From an uncultured Clostridia bacterium (GTDB lineage Bacteria; Bacillota; Clostridia; Christensenellales; UBA1242): a stretch of 53,447 nucleotides of DNA. The number at the start of each line of letters is the position of its first letter. The stretch's first letter is position 1. The notes under the pieces were generated by a model. That model was not told where the DNA came from. It did no database searches and saw only the letters and a program-made list of their open reading frames with translations. Below are positions 18,401 to 26,295 of this stretch, piece by piece. Both the position numbers and the translations under genes were made by a program. The stretch covers positions 1 to 53,447 of the forward strand of contig CAKVOD010000007.1 of assembly GCA_934778205.1 (NCBI GenBank). Reading direction: 5' to 3'.

Positions 18401-19015
18401 GGAGATAGTGTTGAAGCAGGTGCTCCATTGACTGAAGGTTCGTTGTATCCAAACGACGTTTTGAGAATTCGAGGCGTGAAGGGTGTTCAAGAATACCTCA
18501 TCAAAGAAGTATTGCAAATTTATAGACAACAAGGTGTTGCAATCAATGCTAAACACGTTGAAATAATTGTGCGTCAAATGCTCAGGAAAGTTATGATTGA
18601 AAACCAAGGGGATACAGATTTCCTCCCAGGTCAAACAGTTGATATTACTGCGCTTGAAGAGGAGAACAAACGTGTGCTTGAAAAAGATGGCGAACCAGCA
18701 AGTGCAAGAAGAATCTTGCTTGGTATTAGAAAAGCATCTTTGGAAAATAGTTCATTCCTCGCAGCAGCAGCATTTGAAAGCACTTCAAACGCATTGACTG
18801 CAGCCGCAGTTTGCGGAAAGATTGACCCACTTGTCGGGCTTGAAGAAAATGTCATCGTCGGGAAACTTATCCCTGCAGGGACGGGACTCAAGCAGTATCG
18901 TAGAATTGCCGTTCAAAAGAACGATAGCATCAAAGCGCAAATGTACGATAATTTGACTGCTGATGATAGCAATAAGTACAATCTCAACGAAACAACTGCA
19001 ACTGAAGAAAACTAA
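15410..19015 (+). CDS. rpoC: DNA-directed RNA polymerase beta' subunit
   Basis: 1201 aa. Contains the N-terminal zinc site (Cys60, Cys62, Cys75, Cys78), the catalytic Mg2+ motif N449-ADFDGD (Asp451, Asp453, Asp455), the bridge helix/trigger-loop region (SARGARKGVVDTALKTADSGYLTRRL) and the second zinc site (CLTCCSKHGVCAKCYG, near residue 870). Length is that of a compact Firmicutes beta' with no large lineage insert. AGGAG lies 10 nt before ATG. It is coupled to rpoB. The gene downstream is on the opposite strand rather than the usual ribosomal protein and elongation-factor genes. Confidence 0.98.
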   Translation: MFELNNFDSIQIGIASPERIREWSHGEVTNPETINYRTQKPVMGGLFCERIFGPRKDWECYCGKYKRIRYKGVICDKCGVEVTRSRVRRERMGHIELATPVSHIWFFKSVPSRIGALLDLTPKTLEQVLYYVNYIVLDPKKTDLQFKQILSDREYRDLVDKLGVGSFRVGMGAEAIKELLDRLDLKKELDELTELLKTAKGQKRIKAVKKLDIVQSFLKTGSKPSWMILDCLPVLPPELRPMVVLDGGRYATSDLNDLYRRVINRNNRLKKLMELGAPEVIIRNEKRMLQEAVDSLIDNGKRGKPVTGGAKQRELKSLASMLKGKYGRFRQNLLGKRVDYSGRSVIVVGPELKLYQMGLPREMALELFKPFIMKKLVELNEAQNLKSARRLIEREKPIVWDVLEDVIKDHPVLMNRAPTLHRLGIQAFEPVLVDGRAMKLHPLVCIGFNADFDGDQMAIHVPLSIEARTEARLLMLSANNVLKPSDGSPVMSPEQDIVLGVYYITVEKKNALGEGMMFGSEEEALMAYALNIIELQAPIYVMRTAEFEGETVRGRVKTTVGRIIFNRCIPQCLGLVDRTKRENVLNYEVNETVEKKLLGSIIAAAFQKVGQTETIKTLDKIKACGFKYSTIASISISVFDMVIPKEKKELLEETQKAVLENEKLYRRGFVTHAEKAQKNIELWNATTEKLKKIVLSNLDESNSLKILADSKARAKAEQINQMCGMRGIMSNTSGEKVDIPIKSNFREGMSTIEYFMSARGARKGVVDTALKTADSGYLTRRLVVVAQDVVVSEMDCFASNGEKPRGVVVKELWGDDAVVETLESRIVGRYTVKDIVDPKTKEVIVKADTMVTPEQAKRVEEAGVKEVEIRTCLTCCSKHGVCAKCYGRNMAGTDVVNIGEAVGVIAAQSIGEPGTQLTMKNFHSGGVAVAADITSGLPRVEEIFEARRPKGVATISDIAGKVSIKDIDKRQEITITSKDGEQESYLLPYGKRLKVADGDSVEAGAPLTEGSLYPNDVLRIRGVKGVQEYLIKEVLQIYRQQGVAINAKHVEIIVRQMLRKVMIENQGDTDFLPGQTVDITALEEENKRVLEKDGEPASARRILLGIRKASLENSSFLAAAAFESTSNALTAAAVCGKIDPLVGLEENVIVGKLIPAGTGLKQYRRIAVQKNDSIKAQMYDNLTADDSNKYNLNETTATEEN

Positions 19016-19020
19016 TTAAC

Positions 19021-19056
19021 AAAAAAACGCAGAATTTGATTATTCAGCGTTTTTTT
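19021..19056 (+). terminator. Rho-independent terminator after rpoC
   Basis: AAAAAAACGC and GCGTTTTTTT arms with an inner GAAT/ATTC pairing and one A-A mismatch, ending in a seven-T run. Confidence 0.8.
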
Positions 19057-19145
19057 GTTTTGTGATATCTATTATATTCTCACTATATTTACTTTTTTGT
19101 CAACTTTATATCTAAGCTTCTACTATTTGTAAATTAATAAGGCAA

Positions 19146-19184
19146 ACAAAAAACACAGGGAACGCGTCGTCCCTTGTGTTTTTT
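19146..19184 (-). terminator. Terminator of the DUF2188 gene (minus strand)
   Basis: AAAAAACACAGGGA and TCCCTTGTGTTTTTT form a stem with one bulge, 6 bp beyond the stop codon of the minus-strand gene. Read on the minus strand it ends in a T run; it may work in both directions. Confidence 0.75.
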
Positions 19185-19189
19185 ATAAA

Positions 19190-19885
19190 TCAATAACTAC
19201 TTTTCTTTTGGAATTTGCCGTCTTTTTTGTGAACGGAAAGTTTTGCGTCGTGCGCTTTAGCAAGTTCTTTTGCAACTTTCATTGCTTCTTCTTTTGTTTC
19301 ACAACGTCTTGTTGCGCGCGTTGCGCCTTCTTTCTTGACAACCCAGTTTTGTGCCGTCTTATCAAATGTAACACTATATTTGTCTTCAGTTTTCTTTTCT
19401 TCGGCAATCTTATTTGGTTCTGCTTCTGCTTGTTCTACTGCAGTTACCTTTTTGGTTGTCTTTTTAGGTTTTTCAGTTGTTTCGGTGTTTTTGTCAGTTT
19501 CAGATTTTGAAGGTTTTTTTGTAGTTTTCTTTGCTTTTGGATTTTCTTCTACAACGTCTTCATTTGCTTCAACAGAATTGGTTTGTTTGTTTTCTTTTGC
19601 ATTTGATTCAATTTGATTTTCATCAACCTGAGTTTCTTCCTCAACCTGTTTGGTTTGTTTTGATTTTTTAGTTGTTTTTTTGGTTTGCTTTGGTTGCTCA
19701 GTGGTGGTATTCTCAGTTTCTTGCTCAGTGGTTTCTTCTTTTGCTTCTTGCTCGACATTGTCATTAGTTTCTTTCAACTTTTCTTTGTCTTTTTTTGTTT
19801 GCACTTGCAAAACTACAAGAATAATTACGAGAGCAACGATTATAACTAATCCAACAATAAGCCACCAATATTCGCCTATGTTCAT
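19190..19885 (-). CDS. Membrane-anchored DUF2188-domain protein
   Basis: 231 aa. One N-terminal transmembrane helix (about 6-28, WWLIVGLVIIVALVIILVVL) is followed by a long Lys/Thr/Glu-rich low-complexity spacer with repeated KKTTKK blocks and a C-terminal DUF2188 domain (~60 aa: YSVTFDKTAQNWVVKKEGA, ATRRCETKEEAMKVAKELA, SVHKKDGKFQ). DUF2188 has no established activity; the fold is predicted to be a small alpha/beta unit. ATG 19885 has AAGGAGG 6 nt upstream; an earlier in-frame ATG at 19909 lacks this. Topology would leave the spacer and domain in the cytoplasm or outside depending on insertion, which the sequence does not settle. Confidence 0.8.
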   Translation of the reverse strand: MNIGEYWWLIVGLVIIVALVIILVVLQVQTKKDKEKLKETNDNVEQEAKEETTEQETENTTTEQPKQTKKTTKKSKQTKQVEEETQVDENQIESNAKENKQTNSVEANEDVVEENPKAKKTTKKPSKSETDKNTETTEKPKKTTKKVTAVEQAEAEPNKIAEEKKTEDKYSVTFDKTAQNWVVKKEGATRATRRCETKEEAMKVAKELAKAHDAKLSVHKKDGKFQKKSSY

Positions 19886-20088
19886 TTTTGCCTCCTTTAT
19901 GTAGAACATCTACATTTACAATGTAATTATAGCGCATTTTAAAATTAAATACAAGGCAATTAAAGGATTTTAATATTTTTTTTTAAGTTTGGCAATTTTT
20001 TTTGCGAAAATTGAGTAAAATGATATGATAATTAATAAAAAAAACAACATACCTTATTTATTTTGCAGGTATATTGCATTTTTTGATA

Positions 20089-20364
20089 TTATTCATAGGT
20101 GTACTTTTTTTCGCCGTTTTTACCATAGCCATAGTATTCGCGTGCGTAGTCCTCAATGTTTTCGCTGATATAATTGTTTTTGTTTTCGTAAAATTCAACT
20201 TGTTTGTTGAGATTGTCAAGTTCGGACTGCAGTTTGTTTTGGTTCGCTTGCAGTATTCCGCGGTTTACAAATTGAAATATCAAGCCGATAATGAGTGCAA
20301 CAAGTACGAGAGTTGCAATCACGGTGCCGACATTGATAATCATACGGAGTTTTTGTTCATTCAT
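20089..20364 (-). CDS. divIC: Septum formation initiator, DivIC/FtsB family
   Basis: 91 aa. Short cytoplasmic N-terminus, one transmembrane helix (about 8-32), a coiled coil (ANQNKLQSELDNLNKQVEFYENK) and the typical C-terminus YAREYYGYGKNGEKKY. DivIC joins DivIB and FtsL in the divisome at the outer face of the membrane. The gene has AAAGGAG upstream and follows yabQ by 13 nt; yabP-yabQ-divIC is the conserved Firmicutes order, which supports the name. Confidence 0.85.
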   Translation of the reverse strand: MNEQKLRMIINVGTVIATLVLVALIIGLIFQFVNRGILQANQNKLQSELDNLNKQVEFYENKNNYISENIEDYAREYYGYGKNGEKKYTYE

Positions 20365-20377
20365 ACCGTTTCTCCTT

Positions 20378-20824
20378 TCATTTTAAGTTTACAAAATTAT
20401 TTTGCAGTTTGTTTGAATGTTTTAACTTTTTTACGCGTTGTTTGCCGTTCTTTTTTGTCGGTTTTGACTTTTTAACAATCACGGAAAGAGTATTAATGTA
20501 ATTATTTTTGACTTTAGTAAGAATGTTTATAAAATAATTATATAACAATTTTCTAAAACTTTCAAGCGTTTTAGAAAAAAATATTTTTTCAACCAAAATA
20601 CCAACAACAAACCCGATGCACAAGAATGCTCGAAATTGTCCTAAATTATAAAAGTGCATAAAGTAAATAAACAAAATTCCACACAAAAGACAATAGACAA
20701 AATCAAAGCATACTTTTTGTAAACGTTTGTGAAAATGAAAAATGTCATATGTGACAGTGACCCCTAGTCCTAACCAAATGAACGCCAAAAAAACGCTAAA
20801 TTGACCATAAGCCTCAAAAAGCAT
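20378..20824 (-). CDS. yabQ: Spore cortex biosynthesis protein YabQ
   Basis: 148 aa membrane protein with about three N-terminal hydrophobic helices (FSVFLAFIWLGLGVTVTYDIF, FVYCLLCGILFIYFMHFY, FLCIGFVVGILVEKIFF) and a basic C-terminal tail. Sequence similarity is modest but size, topology and position between yabP and divIC match YabQ, which in Bacillus is made in the mother cell and needed for cortex formation. AAAGGAG lies 7 nt before ATG. Confidence 0.78.
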   Translation of the reverse strand: MLFEAYGQFSVFLAFIWLGLGVTVTYDIFHFHKRLQKVCFDFVYCLLCGILFIYFMHFYNLGQFRAFLCIGFVVGILVEKIFFSKTLESFRKLLYNYFINILTKVKNNYINTLSVIVKKSKPTKKNGKQRVKKLKHSNKLQNNFVNLK

Positions 20825-20835
20825 AAAGTTCTCCT

Positions 20836-21120
20836 TTATTTGACAAGTTTTTTGAGGAAACCGCTTTTCTTTTTCGTGTCGCTGTATTTGAGACTTTTTA
20901 TTGTTCCCAAAATTTCGACATCGCCTGTTGCAACATCGATTTTTTGAACCTTTAAACTTTCGCCTTCAAGTGTTAAAATTATTTTATCAACATACAAAAC
21001 CGCACCCGTTTCAGTCGCACTTTCAACATTGGTAATGCCTGAAATGATAGTATGATTTCTAGCGCAAATTTCAATTTTGTGGGCGCTGATTTTGTCGTTT
21101 TGTTCGTTTATATTTTCCAT
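20836..21120 (-). CDS. yabP: Sporulation protein YabP
   Basis: 94 aa. The beta-rich pattern ICARNHTIISGITNVESA, LYVDKIILTLEGESLKVQKID and GDVEILGTIKSLKYSD is that of the YabP/YqfC family of sporulation proteins (spore coat/cortex assembly, mother-cell expressed in Bacillus). First gene of a three-gene minus-strand operon, divergent from gyrB. GAGGAATT lies just before the ATG. Confidence 0.82.
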   Translation of the reverse strand: MENINEQNDKISAHKIEICARNHTIISGITNVESATETGAVLYVDKIILTLEGESLKVQKIDVATGDVEILGTIKSLKYSDTKKKSGFLKKLVK

Positions 21121-21136
21121 AATAATTCCTCTTTTT

Positions 21137-21166
21137 AATGTATATTAATAAAGATTTTATAATATG
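21137..21166 (-). promoter_or_regulatory. Possible sigma-E-like promoter of yabP operon
   Basis: On the minus strand CATATT (21166-21161) and TATACATT (21144-21137) are 16 nt apart. This resembles the mother-cell sigma-E consensus (ATATT and CATACANT). The region is AT-rich, so chance is likely enough to keep confidence low; a sigma-A-like TATAAA is also present. Confidence 0.3.
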
Positions 21167-21219
21167 ATAAAAGTACGAAAATAAGCCACTTTTTATGGGG
21201 CAAAAATGCAACAAAATGC

Positions 21220-21248
21220 TTGTAAAAATTGAGCAAATGTGCTATAAT
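21220..21248 (+). promoter_or_regulatory. gyrB promoter
   Basis: TTGTAA (21220-21225), 17 nt, TATAAT (21243-21248), with a TGC extended -10. About 85 nt of leader precede the ATG. Confidence 0.75.
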
Positions 21249-21337
21249 ATTGATAATTAAATAAAACACATTTTGCGAATATTTTTGGCATAAATTCGCT
21301 ATAAAAATAAGGACGCAAAGGCAAAAGGAGCGCTATT

Positions 21338-23284
21338 ATGAACGTAGAAAACAACCAAGAAAATCTTGACGAACTTGAGCGTGAACTCAAACATTCTGTG
21401 AAGTACGATGAAAGTGATATTCAGGTGCTTGAGGGGCTTGACCCAGTGCGCAAGCGTCCCGGTATGTACATCGGTTCAACAGATGAGCGCGGACTTCATC
21501 ATTTGATTATTGAGATTGTCGACAACTCAATTGACGAAGCGCTTGCAGGTTATTGCGACAAAGTGCAAGTAATCATTCACGCCGACGGGTCGGTAAGCGT
21601 CCGTGACAATGGTCGAGGCATTCCAACAGGTATGCACAAAACCGAGCATAAGTCAGCGGTGGAAGTCGTTTTGACAAAATTGCACGCTGGTGGTAAATTT
21701 GGCGGAAATGGATACAAAATATCGGGCGGGTTGCACGGCGTCGGGCTTTCGGTTGTAAACGCACTTTCGGTTTGGCTCAAAGCGGATATTTTCCAAAATG
21801 GAAAACATTATTTTCAAGAATATCGCAAAGGTATACCACTTGCGCCACTTGCAGTTGTCGGCACCACCGATGAGCGTGGCACGCAAATTAGTTTCTTTCC
21901 AGATGCTGAAATATTTGAAACAATTGATTTCAATTACAACACTTTAAAAGACCGCTTCAAAGAAATCGCTTTTTTGAACAAGGGCTTGACGCTTGAACTT
22001 ATTGACGAGCGTTCAAATCAAAGCGTAACCTATTGTTTTGCTGGCGGTATAAAGGAATTTGTTGCGCAACTTGTCAATGGCAAGGAAACGCTATTTCAAG
22101 ATGTCTTGTATTTACAAAAAGTGGCAAGCAATTATGAAGTTGAAATTTGTATGCAATATACGGATACATACAACGAGACTATTCATTCATATGCAAACAA
22201 TATCAATACTATTGAGGGCGGAACGCATTTGCAAGGCTTCAAAAATAGTTTGACAAAAATAATCAACGACTATGCTGTCGCAAATAAAATTATAAAAGAT
22301 AATGAAAAACTTTCGGGCGATGACGTGCGCGAAGGGTTGACCGCGGTTATCAGTGTAAAACTCACAAATCCGCAATTTGAGGGACAAACCAAAACAAAAC
22401 TTGGCAATTCTGAAATGCGTGGGTACGTTGAAAAAGTTATGACGGAAGGGCTTGGCACATATCTAGAGGAGAATCCATCAATTGCGCGCGAACTTGTTAT
22501 GCGTTGCGTAACCGCGCAAAAAGCGCGCGATGCTGCGCGTAATGCGCGTGACTTGACACGTCGAAAAAGTATTTTGGAGCATACAACTTTGCCGGGCAAA
22601 CTATCCGATTGTACTGACCGCGATCCAAAGAATTGTGAAATATATCTTGTCGAAGGGGACAGTGCAGGTGGCACAGCAAAACAAGGCAGAGATAGACGTT
22701 TTCAAGCGATTTTGCCACTTCGCGGTAAAATTTTGAATGTCGAAAAAGCGCGAACAAACAGAATTTTTGAAAATAACGAAATCAAGAGTATGATAACTGC
22801 TTTTGGTTGTGGGATTCACGAACAATACGACGAAAGCAAGTTGCGTTATCACAAAATCATTTGTATGACCGATGCGGATGTCGACGGTAGCCACATTAGA
22901 ATTTTGATGTTGACATTCTTCTTTAGGTTTATGCGCCCACTTATTTCGCAAGGGCACGTTTATATTGCTCAGCCTCCACTTTATAAAGTAGCAAAAGGCA
23001 AGGACGAAAAATACTTTTATTCCGACGAAGAACTAAATGCATATCTTGAAACAATCGACCAAAAGGGAATAGAAATCCAGCGTTATAAAGGTCTTGGCGA
23101 AATGAATGCCGAACAACTTTGGTCAACAACAATGGACCCTGAAAACCGTATTTTGAAAAAAGTTACTATGGATGATGCGGAAACGGCGGAAAAGATTTTT
23201 GACCTATTGATGGGCGAAAACCCTGAACTTAGACGTGAGTTTATTCAAGAAAATGCTAAATTCGTAAAAGACCTTGATATTTAG
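21338..23284 (+). CDS. gyrB: DNA gyrase subunit B
   Basis: 648 aa, usual length for the short Gram-positive type. ATPase subunit of the supercoiling enzyme. GHKL motifs: EIVDNSIDEA, DNGRGIP, LHAGGKFGGNGYKISGGLHGVG. TOPRIM motifs: LVEGDSAGG (Glu) and MTDADVDGSHI (Asp-x-Asp). The C-terminus carries the QRYKGLGEMNAEQLW block. AAAGGAG lies 8 nt upstream of ATG. gyrA follows by 130 nt on the same strand, but recF, the usual upstream neighbour, is replaced by the divergent yabP operon. Confidence 0.98.
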   Translation: MNVENNQENLDELERELKHSVKYDESDIQVLEGLDPVRKRPGMYIGSTDERGLHHLIIEIVDNSIDEALAGYCDKVQVIIHADGSVSVRDNGRGIPTGMHKTEHKSAVEVVLTKLHAGGKFGGNGYKISGGLHGVGLSVVNALSVWLKADIFQNGKHYFQEYRKGIPLAPLAVVGTTDERGTQISFFPDAEIFETIDFNYNTLKDRFKEIAFLNKGLTLELIDERSNQSVTYCFAGGIKEFVAQLVNGKETLFQDVLYLQKVASNYEVEICMQYTDTYNETIHSYANNINTIEGGTHLQGFKNSLTKIINDYAVANKIIKDNEKLSGDDVREGLTAVISVKLTNPQFEGQTKTKLGNSEMRGYVEKVMTEGLGTYLEENPSIARELVMRCVTAQKARDAARNARDLTRRKSILEHTTLPGKLSDCTDRDPKNCEIYLVEGDSAGGTAKQGRDRRFQAILPLRGKILNVEKARTNRIFENNEIKSMITAFGCGIHEQYDESKLRYHKIICMTDADVDGSHIRILMLTFFFRFMRPLISQGHVYIAQPPLYKVAKGKDEKYFYSDEELNAYLETIDQKGIEIQRYKGLGEMNAEQLWSTTMDPENRILKKVTMDDAETAEKIFDLLMGENPELRREFIQENAKFVKDLDI

Positions 23285-23414
23285 CATACAAAGTGTGCTC
23301 ACTTAAATAAAAAAGCGTTAAGCAATGTAAATGCTGATTTTTGATAAAAACGCTGTATAAAAAAATAATATGCAATGCTAATTTTATGAATATGACATTG
23401 TATGGAGAAAAATT

Positions 23415-26102
23415 ATGGATAATGAAGAAATAATCAATAAAAATCTCAATCAAAGAGTGGTTGAAGTAGACGTTGAATCAGAAATGAAAAAAGCGTTTAT
23501 GGATTACGCAATGGCAGTCAATGTGTCGCGTGCGATTCCCGATGTTCGCGACGGGTTGAAGCCTGTTCATCGACGCATCCTTTTCAGTATGGGGGAACTC
23601 AACCTATTCAACGACAAGCCATATAGAAAGTGTGCGAGAATTGTCGGTGATGTTCTCGGTAAATATCACCCTCACGGCGATTCAGCAGTATATGACGCGT
23701 TGGTGCGCTTAGCGCAGGACTTTTCAATCCGCTGTCCACTTGTTGATGGACACGGAAACTTTGGTTCGGTCGACGGGGACGGCGCAGCGGCAATGAGGTA
23801 TACTGAAGCGCGCTTGTCCAAAATCGCTGCAGAAATGTTGCGTGATTTGGACAAAAATTGTGTTGATTTCTATCCAAACTTTGATGGTACAATTATGCAA
23901 CCTACCGTTTTGCCGAGCAGATTTCCAAACTTGCTTGTCAATGGTTCGGACGGTATCGCCGTTGGTATGGCAACAAACATTCCGCCACACAACCTTGGCG
24001 AAACAATTGACTGCGTCGTTGCAATGATTGACAATCCCGAGATTACTGTTGACGAACTTATCCAAATTATGCCTGCGCCAGATTTTCCAACTGGTGGTAT
24101 AATTATGGGGCGCAATGCTATTCGTCAGGCATACAAAACGGGACGTGGCGGTATTGTAGTAAGAGCAAAAGCGGACATTGAGGAGGACGGCAACAAAAGT
24201 CGTATCGTTGTCACTGAAATTCCATATCAAGTCAACAAAGCACGCCTTGTCGCACAAATTGCGGACTTGGTCAAAAACAAAAAGATTGAAGGAATTTCAG
24301 ATATTCGTGAAGAATCTGATCGTGACGGTATGCGCGTTGTAATTGAAGTCAAAAAAGATGCTAATGCGCAAGTTGTTTTGAACTTGCTTTATAAGCACAG
24401 CAATTTGCAAGTCAGCGATGGAATAATTATGCTTGCGCTTGCGGACGGCGAACCTAAAGTTATGAACTTGCGCGAGATTTTGTACTACTATCTCAAACAC
24501 CAGAGAGAAGTTATATTGCGCAGAACGCAGTATGAACTTGAAAAAGCACAAGAAAAAGAGCATATCATTGAAGGCTTGGTAATTGCGTTAGCAAATATCG
24601 ACGAAGTAATTAGAATAATCAAGCAATCAGCAGATAAAGTCGAAGCAGGGCAAAAATTGCGTGATAGTTTCTTGCTCACTGAAAAACAAAGTACCGCGAT
24701 TTTGGAAATGCGCTTGCAAAGATTAACCAGTCTTGAAGTCGAAAAATTGCGCAAAGAATTGGCAGATTTGAAAGCCTTGATTGCGGAATTAAAAAGTATT
24801 ATTGAAAGTCCGCAAAAAATCGACGCAATTATTCGTAAAGAAATACTTGAAATAAAAGACAAATACGGCACGCCACGTCGCACGGAAATTAGCGTTGATT
24901 ATGGCGATATTGATATTGAGGATTTGATTCCTAAAGAAGAAGTTGTCATTTCTTTGACGCGTGAGGGATATATCAAGCGCCTTGCTTTGAGTGAATATAA
25001 ATCTCAAAACAGGGGTGGCATCGGTGTCATCGGGCACAAGCCAAAGGAAGAAGATTTTGTCGACAATATGTTGATTACAAACTCGCATAGCGACTTGTTC
25101 TGTTTCTCAAACAAAGGGCGCGTCTATAGTATGCGTGCGTTTGAAATACCTGAGGCGCAAAAAACGGCAAAAGGTAGAGCAATGGTAAACCTTTTGAGCC
25201 TAGCGCAAGGCGAAAAAATTACTGCAATTATTCCAGTCAGTGACCGTACAAATGGATATTTGGTTATGGCGACACGTAATGGACTCATCAAAAAGACGTC
25301 GTTGCGCGCGTTTGAGAGAATCAACAAAAATGGTAAGTACGCGATTACGCTTATTGATGACGACGAACTTATTGGCGTAGCGCTGAGTGACGGCACAAAT
25401 CAAATTTTGCTTGCAAGTGATAGTGGGCGTTGCATACGTTTCAACGAAAGTGGCGTTCGTGCAATGGGGCGTACCGCAAAGGGCGTTCGCGCAATGAGAT
25501 TGCAAGAAGGTGCAAAAGTTGTCGATATGGCAATTGTTGATGAAAACGACTACGTTTTGGTTGTTTCGGAATTGGGTATTGGTAAACGTCTCAAAGTCAG
25601 CGAAATTCGTAGAACTGCGCGCGCTGGGCAAGGTGTCAAAGCGGGCAGATTCAATACTAAAACGGGCAAACTTGTTTGTATGAAAAAAGTTACCGAGGAA
25701 AACGATGTTATGCTCGTGACAGTCAATGGGACTGTTATGCGTACTCACGCCGAACAAATTAGTGTTGTTGGACGTATGACTTATGGCGTGCGTATTATGA
25801 ACATTAAAAATGACAATGTAGTTGTCAGTGTCGGCGTCACAGTCAAAGAATGCGACGAAGAACATACGCAAAGTGAATTTGAAGCCGTCGAAGAAAATGA
25901 CGGGTTAAATGAACCTGATGATGATATTGAAAACGAAATCATTGAAAATGAAAAAAGCGAAAATGACGTCGAAGAGCTTGACGAAGAGAACGAATTTTTG
26001 AACAAGAAATTGAGTGTCGATGACCTAGATATTGATTTAGATGATAGTGACGAAATTGAAACTTCTCAAAATTTCACAAGTGACGACGAAAATGAAGACT
26101 AA
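23415..26102 (+). CDS. gyrA: DNA gyrase subunit A
   Basis: 895 aa. Breakage-reunion subunit; catalytic Tyr129 in AAAMRYTE. The quinolone region reads HPHGDSAVYD (Ser90, Asp94), the sensitive-type residues. The C-terminal beta-pinwheel has the box sequence QNRGGIG, where the usual last basic residue (QRRGGRG-like) is Ile. After the pinwheel comes an ~85-residue, very acidic, Glu/Asp/Asn-rich tail not found in typical GyrA. Adjacency to gyrB supports gyrase over topoisomerase IV. GGAG lies about 8 nt before ATG. Confidence 0.96.
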   Translation: MDNEEIINKNLNQRVVEVDVESEMKKAFMDYAMAVNVSRAIPDVRDGLKPVHRRILFSMGELNLFNDKPYRKCARIVGDVLGKYHPHGDSAVYDALVRLAQDFSIRCPLVDGHGNFGSVDGDGAAAMRYTEARLSKIAAEMLRDLDKNCVDFYPNFDGTIMQPTVLPSRFPNLLVNGSDGIAVGMATNIPPHNLGETIDCVVAMIDNPEITVDELIQIMPAPDFPTGGIIMGRNAIRQAYKTGRGGIVVRAKADIEEDGNKSRIVVTEIPYQVNKARLVAQIADLVKNKKIEGISDIREESDRDGMRVVIEVKKDANAQVVLNLLYKHSNLQVSDGIIMLALADGEPKVMNLREILYYYLKHQREVILRRTQYELEKAQEKEHIIEGLVIALANIDEVIRIIKQSADKVEAGQKLRDSFLLTEKQSTAILEMRLQRLTSLEVEKLRKELADLKALIAELKSIIESPQKIDAIIRKEILEIKDKYGTPRRTEISVDYGDIDIEDLIPKEEVVISLTREGYIKRLALSEYKSQNRGGIGVIGHKPKEEDFVDNMLITNSHSDLFCFSNKGRVYSMRAFEIPEAQKTAKGRAMVNLLSLAQGEKITAIIPVSDRTNGYLVMATRNGLIKKTSLRAFERINKNGKYAITLIDDDELIGVALSDGTNQILLASDSGRCIRFNESGVRAMGRTAKGVRAMRLQEGAKVVDMAIVDENDYVLVVSELGIGKRLKVSEIRRTARAGQGVKAGRFNTKTGKLVCMKKVTEENDVMLVTVNGTVMRTHAEQISVVGRMTYGVRIMNIKNDNVVVSVGVTVKECDEEHTQSEFEAVEENDGLNEPDDDIENEIIENEKSENDVEELDEENEFLNKKLSVDDLDIDLDDSDEIETSQNFTSDDENED

Positions 26103-26114
26103 TTTCATATAAAG

Positions 26115-26147
26115 AAAAGCAAAAGGCTTTAAACCTTTTGCTTTTTT
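26115..26147 (+). terminator. Rho-independent terminator after gyrA
   Basis: 12-bp stem AAAAGCAAAAGG / CCTTTTGCTTTT, 7-nt loop, continuing into T. Confidence 0.9.
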
Positions 26148-26244
26148 ATTGATTTTGGCAACTTTTTTAATTTATTGAAACGCATTGACAAGGTATATAT
26201 TTTGCAAAGTACTTTGTTTTCTTAGGATAGAATTGATTTCCCTA

Positions 26245-26273
26245 TTGACAGATTGAAGATAGTGTGGTATACT
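26245..26273 (+). promoter_or_regulatory. Strong sigma-A promoter
   Basis: TTGACA (26245-26250), 17 nt, TATACT (26268-26273) with TGG extended -10, 22 nt before the start of the 202-aa gene. Confidence 0.85.
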
Positions 26274-26295
26274 CAAGGAGTAAAAGGAGATAAGT

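Noticed and set aside
15419..18891. Long antisense frames inside rpoC (up to ~166 codons)
   Set aside because: They are shadows of a strongly coding sequence with no start signals.
23415..26102. Reading GyrA as topoisomerase IV ParC because of the altered box
   Set aside because: It follows gyrB directly, and the box keeps Q-x-RGG-x-G; ParC-type would normally pair with parE.
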